A stretch of 64,000 nucleotides of DNA, from contig JAMOPO010000015.1 of assembly GCA_027064425.1 (NCBI GenBank), forward strand, positions 62,001-126,000, written 5' to 3'. The stretch comes from Methanobacteriota archaeon. GTDB lineage: Archaea > JAADCQ01 > Methanopyri > Methanopyrales > Methanopyraceae. Both the position numbers and the translations under genes were made by a program. Below the pieces are notes generated by a model. The model had not been told where the DNA came from, searched no databases, and saw only the letters and a list, made by a program, of their open reading frames with translations. Shown here piece after piece: positions 42,867-51,416 of this stretch (position 1 is the stretch's first letter; every line of letters begins with the position of its first letter).

Positions 42867-44001
42867 GGTCCGCGCCCTCCGGTACGTCTGGAGCTTCCTG
42901 AAGGAGGCCGCGGACGTCCCCACGGTCAAGTACGCGGTCCTGTACGTCGCCTCCCTTCTGATCCTCGGCACGCTGGGGTTCTGGTGGCTCGAGGATCGCC
43001 CGCCCGTCGACGCCTTCTACACGACCGTCCTGATCCTCACCGGGGTGGGCTGCGCGAGCCCGCCCCAGACCCCGGCCGGGAAGGTCTTCACGATCGGGCT
43101 CCTGGCGGTGGGCCTCGGCGCGCTTATCCACATCATCTCCCGCGTCTTCGGCGCCCTGATGCGGGGCGACGTGCTGTTGCGGATTAAGGAGAGCGACGCG
43201 ATGGCCCGGATCGAGCGGCTGCGAGACCACGTGATCGTCTGCGGGTTCGGGCACGAGGGGCGCGAGATCGCGGAGAACCTGCGGGAGCACGGGTTCGACG
43301 TGGTGGTCATCGACAAGGACCCGGAGAAGTGCGACGAGGCCTTCCGGAAGGGCTACCTGGCCGTGCAGGGCGACGTGACGTCGGAGAGGACGCTGAAGAA
43401 GGCCGGCGTGGAGCGCTCGCAGGCCGTCGCGCTCGTCACCGGGTCGGACGAAACGAACGTGTTCGCCTGCGTCCTGGTCCGGGACCTCAACCCGGACGTG
43501 TGGATCGTCGCCGCGGCCAAGTCCCGGACGGGCGTCCGGACGCTCAAGAGAGCGGGCGCGGACGAGGTGGTTAACATCTACGAGGCGGCCGGGACGACGA
43601 TCGCGGACCGGCTCATCGAGCCCCTCTCGTTCACCGTCACCGTGCGGCACTCGCTGGAGGAGACGCGGGAGGAGATGCTCCGGATCGTCCGCAACGGCGG
43701 CATCGTCGTCGACGTCCGGTACCACATCCCCTCACTACCGGAGCCCCTGAAGAAGGAGCTCTGGATCGAGAGCGAGGAGGACGTGGAGTCCCGGCACGAG
43801 CTGCACCGGGAGACGCGCACCCGCAGGGCCCTGGAGCGCCTCCACGAGATGTCCAAGGACGTGCACTCTCACAAGATCGTCGTCCGGCGCGAGGAGGACC
43901 GGGAGAAGATCATCGAGGCCCTGGAGAGCATGGGCTGCCTGATCGGCGTCGACATGACCCACGAGGAGGTGCTCAAGGAGGTCTTCGGGACCGAGATCTA
44001 G
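42856..44001 (+). CDS. RCK-domain ion channel with altered selectivity filter
   Basis: A 381-residue channel of the MthK/KtrA-linked type. Two membrane helices flank a pore loop (residues 29-48 and 72-100). A TrkA-N/RCK domain (VIVCGFGHEGREIAENLREHGF; VVIDKDPE; GDVTSERTLKKAGVERS) and a TrkA-C domain follow. The filter region reads LTGVGCASPPQTPAGK where potassium channels have TTVGYGDxxPxTxxGK. The Thr, Tyr, Gly and Asp of the filter are thus replaced by Gly, Cys, Ala and Ser. It may carry a different ion or be gated differently. The TTG start lies within cobA. Confidence 0.85.
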   Translation: MRAKVRALRYVWSFLKEAADVPTVKYAVLYVASLLILGTLGFWWLEDRPPVDAFYTTVLILTGVGCASPPQTPAGKVFTIGLLAVGLGALIHIISRVFGALMRGDVLLRIKESDAMARIERLRDHVIVCGFGHEGREIAENLREHGFDVVVIDKDPEKCDEAFRKGYLAVQGDVTSERTLKKAGVERSQAVALVTGSDETNVFACVLVRDLNPDVWIVAAAKSRTGVRTLKRAGADEVVNIYEAAGTTIADRLIEPLSFTVTVRHSLEETREEMLRIVRNGGIVVDVRYHIPSLPEPLKKELWIESEEDVESRHELHRETRTRRALERLHEMSKDVHSHKIVVRREEDREKIIEALESMGCLIGVDMTHEEVLKEVFGTEI

Positions 44002-44674
44002 CCACCCTGACCGCCGCCTCAACCACCCCGCGCAGCGAGGGCTCCGGCGCCTCGATCACCTCCAGACCCGCCCGCTCGAGCTCGCGCGAGGTCACCGGCC
44101 CGATGCTGACCACCGGCTCCGGTAGCTCGGTCCCCACGCGCTCGAGGAAGCACCGCGCGGTTACGGCACTAAAGAAGCAGACCACGTCGAACCTGGACGG
44201 GTCCACGCGCACCCGGCGCGGCTTCAGGTCGTAGACCTCGACCTCGTCCACCTCGACCCCCGCCCGCGCCAGCCTCGTCCTGAGCTCATCCGTGCGCCGC
44301 CGGGACCGCAGCGCGAGTACCCTGGAGTAGCCTCGCAGGGCCTCGGCCAGCGACCCCGTCGTGAACCGGTCCGGCAGCACGTCCACGGCCAGCCCGTGCT
44401 CCTCGAGCGCCCGCCGCGTCCGCGGGCCGACCGCGGCGATATCGAGGTCCGCCCTCCGGAGGTTCTCCAGCTCGTCCTCCGCCAGGAACTCGACCGTCCT
44501 GGGGCTGGTGAACGCGACGACGTCGTACCCTCGGAGCCGCTCGACGGTGAGCCGGGGTCGGGGGAGCGGGACCAGCCGGACGGGGTGGACGACCACCGCC
44601 TCCAGCCCGGCCCGGGCGAACGCGCGACGCGTCTCCCGGTCCAGTCCCGGGGCGCGAACGGCGAGGGCTCTCAA
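43973..44674 (-). CDS. hemD: Uroporphyrinogen-III synthase
   Basis: Cyclises hydroxymethylbilane to uroporphyrinogen III. The 233-residue protein is low in conserved motifs, as usual in this family, but has the pattern DVVAFTSPRTVEFL, IAAVGPRTRRALEEHGL and FDVVCFFSAVTARCFLE, then VVSIGPVTSRELERAGL. The TTG start overlaps the SRP19 stop by 4 bases. Convergent with the ion channel gene; cobA is next beyond that. Confidence 0.88.
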   Translation of the reverse strand: MRALAVRAPGLDRETRRAFARAGLEAVVVHPVRLVPLPRPRLTVERLRGYDVVAFTSPRTVEFLAEDELENLRRADLDIAAVGPRTRRALEEHGLAVDVLPDRFTTGSLAEALRGYSRVLALRSRRRTDELRTRLARAGVEVDEVEVYDLKPRRVRVDPSRFDVVCFFSAVTARCFLERVGTELPEPVVSIGPVTSRELERAGLEVIEAPEPSLRGVVEAAVRVARSRSRRPP

Positions 44675-44982
44675 CGCTCCCGCCGCTCCTTGAGCTTCTC
44701 GGCGATCATCAGCAGGGTCTTCCGCTTGGACTCCACCTTATCGACGATCAGCCGGCCGCGGTCCTTCCACCAGCTCTTGGGGTACTGCTTGTCCCGCTGC
44801 ACCTCCGGGTTCAGGCCCAGCTCCTCCGCGACCCGCTTGATCTCGCTGAGCCGCGGGTTCCTCACGGCCAGCTTCTTCGGCACCTTCCTACCCTCCGAGC
44901 GCGACCGCTCGGCGTCGAAGTAAACGGGCCAGATCACGACACGGTCCTTGCCCTTCAGCTTGATCGTGGGCGTCTCCGACAT
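44671..44982 (-). CDS. srp19: Signal recognition particle 19 kDa protein
   Basis: A 103-residue protein that binds the 7S RNA and helps load SRP54. VVIWPVYFDAERSRSEGRKVPKK, the region AVRNPRLSEIKRVAEELGL and KQYPKSWWKDRGRLIVD match the family. ATG 44982 follows GGGGAGGGGCGAG; the longer GTG 44997 start is unnecessary. Its beginning overlaps the C-terminal tail of the secreted cysteine-peptidase-like gene. Confidence 0.95.
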   Translation of the reverse strand: MSETPTIKLKGKDRVVIWPVYFDAERSRSEGRKVPKKLAVRNPRLSEIKRVAEELGLNPEVQRDKQYPKSWWKDRGRLIVDKVESKRKTLLMIAEKLKERRER

Positions 44983-46253
44983 CTCGCCCCTCCCCACGGG
45001 AGGGCGGGAATTACCGGGAACTTCTTCCGATTACGATGCCCGGAACCACTCCCGGGCGACCCGGTATTGCCACTCCCGCCCTCCTGACCGGTCTCCGTCC
45101 TTTTACCTCCTCCCTGAGTCCCATGACGATCACCCTGACCGCCCACCTCTCCCGGGCTCTCCCGCCCGGCCCGCTCGCCACCGCTACCGGTGCCCGCGGG
45201 GTTCCCGCCGCCGTGCCCGCCGTGCTTAACGTAGTTTATGGGCACGGAGAGGAGGCGGAGCACCCTCACGTTGACCAGCGGTATCTCGACGATCTGGCCC
45301 CGAAAGGCCAGCTCCGCGAAGGGCTTCCGAACGATGCACTCCACCGGGATCCCGCGCCGGAGGAGCCGTCGCGCGATCTCGAGCACGTCGGAGATCGTTG
45401 AGGCCAGGAAGACGTAGAAGTGTGCACTCAGCCCGCCGCTCAGGCTGACGACCCGGTCGCCGACGAAGAAGGGCAGCAGGTCCTCGGGGACGCCGCTCTC
45501 CGGCACCGGGAACAGCAGCACCGGGACCTCGGCACCGGACTCCTGCAGCGGGTTCGAGACGGCCTCCACGGCCTCCGCGATGTTCAGCTCGAGCGAGTAG
45601 GACGGGACGAGGTAGTAATCCTCCCGCCAGTCGTAGTCCCGGGTCTGGAGCGCGGAGCAGTCCTTCACGATGAAGTACCGCCCGTCGTCCGAGACTCCCG
45701 CGAGCAGGACCGCGTGCATGGCGGGTGGGACGACGACGAACCACTTGCTCACCGCGGCCAGCGGCGCGTAGAGGACGACCCCGAGCCCGTTTGGGCGGTC
45801 CCGGGCTGCGGCCAGCGCGACGAGGGTGGGGAACCATGGTGGCGAGGTGGAGGCCATGGGGCCATCGTAGTACTCGTCCTCGGTCGGGATGCCGGTGACC
45901 CTGGTGAACCAGACCTCACGCCGCTCGAGCGCGAGCGGGGTGACCTCGGATCCCGCGGTGGGCCTCCAGATCCCTTCGGCCACGGCGATGTTGTAGAGGG
46001 TGAGCGCCGCGACCTCGCCGCACCAGGTGTGGTCGGGCCGGCCGTCGCCGTCCACGTCGCGGCCGAACTCGACCTGACCGAAGTCGGGGTTCGCGACCAC
46101 GAACCGGACGTGCGCTGGGTGGAGCAGCCGGACGTCGACGGGGCCCTGAGCCGTCCTCAGCGTGACCGCCGTGATGGTCCAGTCGTACTGCAGGACCTGC
46201 GCGGACGCGGCCGGGCTGGGAAGAAGCAGAAAGGCGATGAGGAGGGTGAGCAC
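44955..46253 (-). CDS. Secreted protein with papain-like (C39-like) fold
   Basis: A 432-residue protein. The signal peptide is LTLLIAFLLLPSPAASA. A possible catalytic triad is Cys78 in WCGEVAALTLYN, His180 in MHAVLLAGVSDDGRYF and Asp198 in VKDCS; the spacing and the HAVLLAG/VKD segments fit C39-type papain-like domains. A DxDxDG loop (DVDGDGRPD, residues 66-74) may bind calcium. Residues about 343-410 are a Gly/Ser-rich linker, then KKFPVIPALPWGGARCRRR. The linker and C-terminal motif suggest surface attachment. Its GTG start shares a palindromic SD with the ACT gene. Confidence 0.65.
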   Translation of the reverse strand: MLTLLIAFLLLPSPAASAQVLQYDWTITAVTLRTAQGPVDVRLLHPAHVRFVVANPDFGQVEFGRDVDGDGRPDHTWCGEVAALTLYNIAVAEGIWRPTAGSEVTPLALERREVWFTRVTGIPTEDEYYDGPMASTSPPWFPTLVALAAARDRPNGLGVVLYAPLAAVSKWFVVVPPAMHAVLLAGVSDDGRYFIVKDCSALQTRDYDWREDYYLVPSYSLELNIAEAVEAVSNPLQESGAEVPVLLFPVPESGVPEDLLPFFVGDRVVSLSGGLSAHFYVFLASTISDVLEIARRLLRRGIPVECIVRKPFAELAFRGQIVEIPLVNVRVLRLLSVPINYVKHGGHGGGNPAGTGSGGERAGRESPGEVGGQGDRHGTQGGGKRTETGQEGGSGNTGSPGSGSGHRNRKKFPVIPALPWGGARCRRRPRSS

Positions 46254-46259
46254 GGGGCG

Positions 46260-46271
46260 CCCCCCAGGGGG
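46260..46271. promoter_or_regulatory. Palindromic back-to-back SD between two divergent genes
   Basis: CCCCCCAGGGGG lies in the 26-base gap between the starts at 46253 (minus) and 46280 (plus). It provides GGGGGG-like SDs in both directions, as at 4174-4186. Confidence 0.55.
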
Positions 46272-46279
46272 TGTGGAGC

Positions 46280-46780
46280 GTGAAGCGGTTCGAGCTGGAC
46301 GTGGTCCTGCCCGACAAGCCCGGGCAGCTGGTGAAGATCCTGGAGCCGCTGTCGGAGGTCGGTGGGAACGTTATTAGCATTTCACACTCGCGGGACGGCG
46401 ACCGCGCGCGCGTTCACGTCGTGTTCGAGGCGGACGAGGAGGCGGCGGAGGAGTACTCCAGGCGGATCAGCGAGCTGGAGGACGTCAAGATCCTGCGGTT
46501 CGGCCGCGGCCCCGGGCACGAGATGGAGGTCATCCTGATCGGGCACATCGTGGACACGGACATCAAGGACACGATCGACCGGGTCAACGCGGTCGAGGGC
46601 GTGCAGGTCGTGGACGTCGACCTGGAGATGCCGGACCCGGAGAAGCGCTCGTCCGCCGGCTTCACCGTGATCTACGAGGACGAGGAGGCGCTCAGGGAGG
46701 CCGTCAAGGTCATCGAGGAGATCGCCGAGGAGAAGGATCTCACGGTCATCTTCCCGATGGAGGTGGTACGGTGCGTGTAG
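46280..46780 (+). CDS. ACT-domain regulatory protein next to homoserine dehydrogenase
   Basis: A 166-residue protein of two ACT-like halves. The first reads KRFELDVVLPDKPGQLVKIL and GGNVISISHSRDGDRARVHVVF; the second is less clear (EMEVILIGHIVDTDIKDTIDRV). GTG 46280 lies nine bases after GGGGGTG, better than GTG 46271. It overlaps hom by 10 bases, suggesting that it senses threonine or another aspartate-family amino acid and controls Hom or its expression. That role is inferred from position. Confidence 0.8.
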   Translation: MKRFELDVVLPDKPGQLVKILEPLSEVGGNVISISHSRDGDRARVHVVFEADEEAAEEYSRRISELEDVKILRFGRGPGHEMEVILIGHIVDTDIKDTIDRVNAVEGVQVVDVDLEMPDPEKRSSAGFTVIYEDEEALREAVKVIEEIAEEKDLTVIFPMEVVRCV

Positions 46781-47793
46781 TCCGGCTGTTCGTGGTCGGG
46801 CTGGGCGCGGTCGGGCAGGGGCTGATGCGACTGCTCAAGAAGAAGCGCGAGCAGTACGCCCGGGAGCTGGGCCTCCGGGTCGAGCTGGTCGGGGTCGCGG
46901 ACTCGCGGGGCGTGTGGACGGGCGAGGACCTGGACCCCGAGGAGGTGCTCCGGGTTAAGTCCGAGCACGGGACGGTCGCCGAGGTGGGGGAGGAGGTCGA
47001 GGCCGTCCAGGCCATGGAGGACGTCGAGTTCGACGTCCTCGTCGAGCTGACGCCGACGGACATCGAGACCGGGGAGCCCGGCCTCTCGCACATCATGAAG
47101 GCGATCGAGCTGGGCCGGCACGTGGTCACGGCCAACAAGGGCCCGCTCGCGGTCGCCTACGGGGAGATCATGCGGGCGGCCGAGGAGAACGGGGTCATGA
47201 TCCGGTACGAGGCGACGGCCGGCGGCGCGATGCCCGTGTTCAACCTCGTCCGCGAGACGCTCAAGAGCGTGGACGTCCTCTCCATCGAGGGCGTCCTGAA
47301 CGGCACGGTCAACTACGTGCTCACGCGCATGGAGAGCGAGGGCATCTCCCTCGACGACGCCATCGCCGACGCCCAGTCCCGAGGGATCGCCGAGGCCGAC
47401 CCCAGCATGGACATCGAGGGCTGGGACACCGCCTGCAAGATCGTCATCCTCGCGAACTCCATCCTCGACGTCCCGTGCACCATCGACGACGTCGACGTGA
47501 CCGGGATCGAGGACATCACGCCCGAGGCCATCCGAATCGCCAACGAGCGCGGCTACCGGATCAAGCTCGTCGGCCGCGCCGACCGGGACGGCAACCTCGT
47601 CGTCAGGCCGTGCCTGGTCCCCAAGTCCGACCCCATCGCCCGCGTCCGCGGCGTCATGAACGTGGTCAGGCTGGAGACCGACGTGGCCGGGACCATCTAC
47701 GTCTCCGGCCGCGGCGCCGGCCCCCTGGAGACCGCCAGCGCCGTCATGAGCGACATCATCTCCATCGCCGAGCGCGCCTCACGGGAAGGGTAA
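46771..47793 (+). CDS. hom: Homoserine dehydrogenase
   Basis: Reduces aspartate semialdehyde to homoserine for threonine and methionine. The 340 residues have Rossmann VVRLFVVGLGAVGQGLMRLL, ELTPTDIETGEPG, HVVTANKGPLAV, YEATAGGAMPVFN, and the substrate loop LNGTVNYVLTRME followed by GIAEADPSMDIEGWDTACKI (split). There is no C-terminal ACT domain; that regulation may come from the adjacent ACT protein. Aspartokinase is at 29.2-30.5 kb. Confidence 0.95.
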   Translation: MRVVRLFVVGLGAVGQGLMRLLKKKREQYARELGLRVELVGVADSRGVWTGEDLDPEEVLRVKSEHGTVAEVGEEVEAVQAMEDVEFDVLVELTPTDIETGEPGLSHIMKAIELGRHVVTANKGPLAVAYGEIMRAAEENGVMIRYEATAGGAMPVFNLVRETLKSVDVLSIEGVLNGTVNYVLTRMESEGISLDDAIADAQSRGIAEADPSMDIEGWDTACKIVILANSILDVPCTIDDVDVTGIEDITPEAIRIANERGYRIKLVGRADRDGNLVVRPCLVPKSDPIARVRGVMNVVRLETDVAGTIYVSGRGAGPLETASAVMSDIISIAERASREG

Positions 47794-48306
47794 CCACCGG
47801 AGCAGGCTCTCCAACACCGAGGACACGTGCCACTCCGACCGATCCTCCCCCGACCTCTCCACCACCTTCAGCGCCTCCGCCACGGCCGGCGAGAGCCCCC
47901 GGGCGTCCCGCAGCGCCTCCAACACGTCCCGCGAGAACCGCCGCACGACCCACTCGTCGTGATCCAGCAGCGCGTTCACGTACCCGCGCAGCCGGTGGCC
48001 CAGGTTCTCCAGCGCCAAGGCGAACGCCCCATCCGGATCCTCCGTCGACCTCTTCACCGCCCTCGCCAGCCCGCGCACGTCGAACTCCACCTCCCGACGG
48101 TACGCCCTCACGTACTCCAACCCGCGCAGCGCCGGCAGCGCGACCTCTCGATCCACCGGCTCCCCCTCCATCTCGATCCCCGTCACGTACAACACCGCGC
48201 CCACCTCAATGACCCGAGACCCGAGAGCCCGCCAGTGCTCCCGGCTCGGCGCCAGCCGCCCGCCCACGTACAGGCACAGAGAGCCCGCGAGCGTGGGGCT
48301 CGACAC
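47779..48306 (-). CDS. Uncharacterised protein
   Basis: A 175-residue protein starting at GTG 48306, seven bases after GGGGGGTG. It has a beta-rich N-terminus (GSLCLYVGGRLAPSREHWRAL) and a helical C-terminal half (RLRGYVNALLDHDEWVVRRF; LSPAVAEALKVVERSGED). No membrane segments or signal peptide. It overlaps the end of hom by 15 bases and lies downstream of two other minus-strand genes in a likely operon. I do not recognise it. Confidence 0.6.
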   Translation of the reverse strand: MSSPTLAGSLCLYVGGRLAPSREHWRALGSRVIEVGAVLYVTGIEMEGEPVDREVALPALRGLEYVRAYRREVEFDVRGLARAVKRSTEDPDGAFALALENLGHRLRGYVNALLDHDEWVVRRFSRDVLEALRDARGLSPAVAEALKVVERSGEDRSEWHVSSVLESLLRWLPFP

Positions 48307-48322
48307 GCGGAACACCCCCCGG

Positions 48323-48772
48323 CTACTCCCAACCCCACCTCCTGCACACCTCCACGACCCGCCGAGCCGCCTCCACGTCACCCCGATCCACCTTCCCCTC
48401 CACACCCACCCGCTCCAGCGCCCGCGTCAGCAGCGCGCCCGCCCGGCTGGGCCGAGAGATATCGGCCTCCTGCCCACCACCGTGCCCCCGAAGCCACCCC
48501 AGCAGCAGCCAGAGCGTGCTCCTGATCCACGTGTAGGTGATGTGGCCCAGCGCCGCCAGGATCGCGAACGCCAGCCCCCACGTCGGCAACAGCTCCGAGA
48601 ACTGACCCCCGTTCAGCGCGACGTAGATCGCCGCCGCGCACACCAGCAGGTCCGCCACCGTGAACCAGGTGGTCGCCTCGATCCGACGCTCCAGCAGCAG
48701 CCCCGTCACCAGCGAGATCGCGGCCAGCACCATGCACACCATGGCCAGCACCGTCCACACCGTGACGTGCAC
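48323..48772 (-). CDS. Small membrane protein of unknown function
   Basis: A 149-residue protein with three membrane helices in the first 100 residues (VWTVLAMVCMVLAAISLVTGL; FTVADLLVCAAAIYVAL; PTWGLAFAILAALGHITYTW). A cytoplasmic tail rich in Arg/Glu with a predicted helix pair follows. GTG 48772 follows GGGGGGTCGG; an earlier GTG 48802 would overlap the upstream gene. It sits between the AIR-synthase-related gene and the 47.8-kb gene. Function unknown. Confidence 0.6.
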   Translation of the reverse strand: MHVTVWTVLAMVCMVLAAISLVTGLLLERRIEATTWFTVADLLVCAAAIYVALNGGQFSELLPTWGLAFAILAALGHITYTWIRSTLWLLLGWLRGHGGGQEADISRPSRAGALLTRALERVGVEGKVDRGDVEAARRVVEVCRRWGWE

Positions 48773-48788
48773 CCGACCACCCCCCAGC

Positions 48789-49667
48789 TCACTCTCCCGC
48801 ACTCAGCTCCTCCAACCTCTCCGCAATCTCATCCATCAAATCTTCACCCACCAGCTCCCGACCCGCGATCTCCAGCACCGGCTCCTCCACCACCCGACCG
48901 ACCACCGAGACCGGACACCCACACTCCGAGCACACCCGCAGCACCTCCTCCACGTCGTCCTCCTCCACCACCGCCAGCACGTTGTCCCAGTTCCTTGTAA
49001 TCGACGAGTACGGGACCGAGTCCAGCCGCATCCCCACCCCCGACTTCGCGCACACCAGCGCCGCCATCGCCACCAGACCACCCTTCGTCACGTCCTTCGC
49101 CGCCTTCACCAGCCCCCGCCGCGCCACCTCCGGGAACGCCCGAAACAGCCTCCTGGCCTTCTCCATCCGCTCCTCGAACCCACCGTGGATCGGCTCCCCC
49201 ACGAGCACCACCACGTCCCCCGGCTCCGCCCCCTCATCCGTGATCGGCTCCGGCGCCACCAGCTCCCCCATGATCGTCAACGACACCTTCGGCTCCTCCA
49301 CGTCATCCTCCACCATCGTGTTCCCACCCAGCACCTCCAACCCCAGCTCCCGCGCCTGCCGCCCGATACACTCCGCCGCCTCCAACGCCCCCTCCTCCGA
49401 CGGCGCGATGATCGTGTCCACCACGAACCGCGGCCGCCCACCCACCACCAGCACGTCCGTCGCCGCGTGCACCACCGCCGACCTCCGCACCAGCCGAAAC
49501 GCGTAGGGACCATCCGCGCTCACCACCAGCCCGTCCTCCACGCTCACCACCGCCGCATCATCGAAGTCCGCCAGCCCCACCCGCGCCTCCGACCTCCTCG
49601 GCAGCAACCGCTTCACCACCTTCACGTCATCCACCGCGTACCGCAGCACGTGCTTCCGCAGGTCCAC
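48789..49667 (-). CDS. AIR-synthase/selenophosphate-synthetase-related ATP-binding protein
   Basis: A 292-residue member of the PurM/SelD/HypE superfamily, closest in appearance to the archaeal SelD-related group (COG2144). Visible parts are GLADFDDAAVVSVEDGLVVSAD (split), HAATDVLVVGGRPRFVVDTI, LEVLGGNTMVEDDVEEPKVSL and KDVTKGGLVAMAAL. The N-terminal Cys/Sec of true SelD is missing, so it is probably not selenophosphate synthetase. GTG 49667 was chosen because GGGGGTGG lies just upstream and it fits the family N-terminus. Substrate unknown. Confidence 0.75.
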   Translation of the reverse strand: MDLRKHVLRYAVDDVKVVKRLLPRRSEARVGLADFDDAAVVSVEDGLVVSADGPYAFRLVRRSAVVHAATDVLVVGGRPRFVVDTIIAPSEEGALEAAECIGRQARELGLEVLGGNTMVEDDVEEPKVSLTIMGELVAPEPITDEGAEPGDVVVLVGEPIHGGFEERMEKARRLFRAFPEVARRGLVKAAKDVTKGGLVAMAALVCAKSGVGMRLDSVPYSSITRNWDNVLAVVEEDDVEEVLRVCSECGCPVSVVGRVVEEPVLEIAGRELVGEDLMDEIAERLEELSAGE

Positions 49668-49756
49668 CCCGACCACCCCCAGACAGTCCCCTGACCGGCA
49701 CGAAACTTGAGTCCTGCCCACGGGGTGGGGCCGGTTCACGGCGGCCGTCCTCGGGG

Positions 49757-49779
49757 ATCGTTATGCGACACGAAACGAT
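49757..49779. repeat. 23-nt palindrome copy 3
   Basis: ATCGTTATG-N5-CGAAACGAT-type sequence with 6-base outer arms ATCGTT/AACGAT. It shares 9 starting bases with copy 1 and the ACGATTC end. Unlike the other two copies it is not beside a tRNA gene. Confidence 0.5.
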
Positions 49780-49928
49780 TCGCCCCGCAGCCCCGCCGCG
49801 TCATCGCAAGTGCCACCTGTGGAAGGCCGGGCGAGCGCGCTGGTCCCGGTAAGCACGGCGTATCGGGGCACTCCATCGGCCCCTCACCGAGTCCTCAGCG
49901 GGCCTCAGGCATCGAGAGACGCCGACAC

Positions 49929-49962
49929 CTCTCCCCGCAGCGTTAACGGCGCGTCCACACTC
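49929..49962 (+). repeat. Upstream motif copy A
   Basis: CCTCTCCCCGCAGC then GTTAACGGCGCGT then CCACACTC. The core GTTAACGGCGCGT (49942-49954) and its flanks recur at 51568-51599. Both lie about 110-150 bases before genes for exported proteins. Confidence 0.55.
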
Positions 49963-50070
49963 AGGAAAACCCGCACCGCCCCCGTTCCCCAAGGAGAGTC
50001 TTCACATCGGAGTTGGGTCGGGAAGGGAAGTTAAGGAGATGTTGAGTTAAGCGGCGATCTGGGGGGCGCC

Positions 50071-51114
50071 GTGTTGCTGACTGCGCTGCTAGTCGTGTCG
50101 CTGGTCACGGTTACCAGCGTGACACAGCCCACCGAGGCGTTGACAGTCAATTCGGCGTCCAGGGACTGCCCGCCGTGGGTAGTGCCGGCGCTCTTCGTTC
50201 AGCTGCCTGGAGGAGGCGGTCTCGGATCCCCGAGCCTCACGGGCGACCGTTTCCTGCTCGTGGCACCGCTGTGGCGGGAAGGTGACCACCACCGGGTGAT
50301 CCTCGGCGCGTACGGGGTGGACGAGGTGGTCTTACCGCGGGGAGCGACCGTCCACCGTGTGTTAATTCCGAGCGGGGTGGAGTGGAAGTGGACTGAACTC
50401 TGCAGGCAGGCGGTTCCGCAGGGGCCGTGGCGTGAGGTCCGGTACTCTCTGCGAAAGTCGGACGGGCTGCTCCAGCTTAAGCCGTCGAAGGCCGTGGACA
50501 ACACGTTCGTAGTGGAGGCGAGCCTGCCCGCACGCGGCGAGTGGGTGCGGATCGCGCTGGCGCCGGGTGACTGGCTCGTGGCGCTGGGTTGGAGCATGGA
50601 CTTCAACGTGCTGACGCTGGACGGGAAGGTCCTGTTCCGGGGCCGGCACCCGTACGATGAGGTCGTGTACGACCTGCCGGACGGCGTGCACCTCGCGTTC
50701 TGGGTGCACTGGTACGGGCTGGACTTGAGTGGTGGAGAGAGGTGGACGAGAGTGCCACGCCTCGTAGCTAAGGGTGAAGTACCGAGCGAGTTCAATCCAA
50801 AATGGCAGTACGAGCACGGGCTGTTTTACGGGTACTGCACGGTGCTCGAGGTCCGGACGAGTAAGCCGCTAATCCTGGAGTTTAGAGCGCCGAGGCAAGG
50901 TGAGAAGTTAGAATCCCCCAACGAGCTCGTCGACCGGCGTGAGTTCGTCACGGAGGAGTTCGTGCGCAGCCACCAGTCACATTACGTGCCACCTATCCCT
51001 CCCTCGAAGTTGCTGTACGAAATCCTCAGGGCTCTGCCGGTGCTACCCCTGCTACCGCTCGTCGCTCCCACGGGAAGGCGTGAGGGGGGCCGGCGGAGAG
51101 AAAGGACCGACTGA
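50071..51114 (+). CDS. Secreted protein with C-terminal LPVLPLLP motif
   Basis: A 347-residue protein with signal peptide LLTALLVVSLVTVTSVTQPTEA. The rest is beta-rich with many Trp and charged turns (GDHHRVILGAYGVDEVVLPRG; HLAFWVHWYGLDLSGGERW). It has no membrane helix of normal length. The C-terminus is LRALPVLPLLPLVAPTGRR plus an Arg/Glu tail, resembling the ends of four other exported proteins in the window. No family recognised. It lies 628 bases before the PrsW-like gene and shares an upstream motif with it. Confidence 0.65.
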   Translation: MLLTALLVVSLVTVTSVTQPTEALTVNSASRDCPPWVVPALFVQLPGGGGLGSPSLTGDRFLLVAPLWREGDHHRVILGAYGVDEVVLPRGATVHRVLIPSGVEWKWTELCRQAVPQGPWREVRYSLRKSDGLLQLKPSKAVDNTFVVEASLPARGEWVRIALAPGDWLVALGWSMDFNVLTLDGKVLFRGRHPYDEVVYDLPDGVHLAFWVHWYGLDLSGGERWTRVPRLVAKGEVPSEFNPKWQYEHGLFYGYCTVLEVRTSKPLILEFRAPRQGEKLESPNELVDRREFVTEEFVRSHQSHYVPPIPPSKLLYEILRALPVLPLLPLVAPTGRREGGRRRERTD

Positions 51115-51416
51115 CTGCCGGCTCCGGCGAGCCTGGCGCGACCCCCTTTCCGCTTGCAGAGGCTTCCTGAGCGTCGGTACCAAAGCGGCCTGGGCGCCAG
51201 GCGGACGCACCACCGGGTTCTTCTTACTCCCGCACGGGTTCCTCCCGTCGCCGGCGCACTTGCGTTTGCGGATTGATGGAAGTGACGTGAAATCGCACCG
51301 CGTATGGCGAGGGAATAGCCGTTACCGGGTGGCCCTCGGCATGCGCGAGGGGAGGGAGTTGACCCTACCTCCAATCTGCGGGTTCGCGGACCGTTTCTAG
51401 TATCCGTTTTGCTTAC

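Larger units (their letters stand above)
49668..50070. other. Intergenic region with palindrome and repeated upstream motif
   Basis: No convincing gene is present; frames here are short and low in acidic residues. It holds the third 23-nt palindrome (49757-49779) and copy A of a conserved 35-base upstream motif (about 49929-49962). The 50.07-kb gene begins after GGGGGG at its right end. Confidence 0.6.

Noticed and set aside
48789-49667. True selenophosphate synthetase (SelD)
   Set aside because: It would fit the selenoprotein here, but the N-terminal Cys/Sec-Gly-Cys/Lys region of SelD is missing and the ends match the SelD-related group instead.
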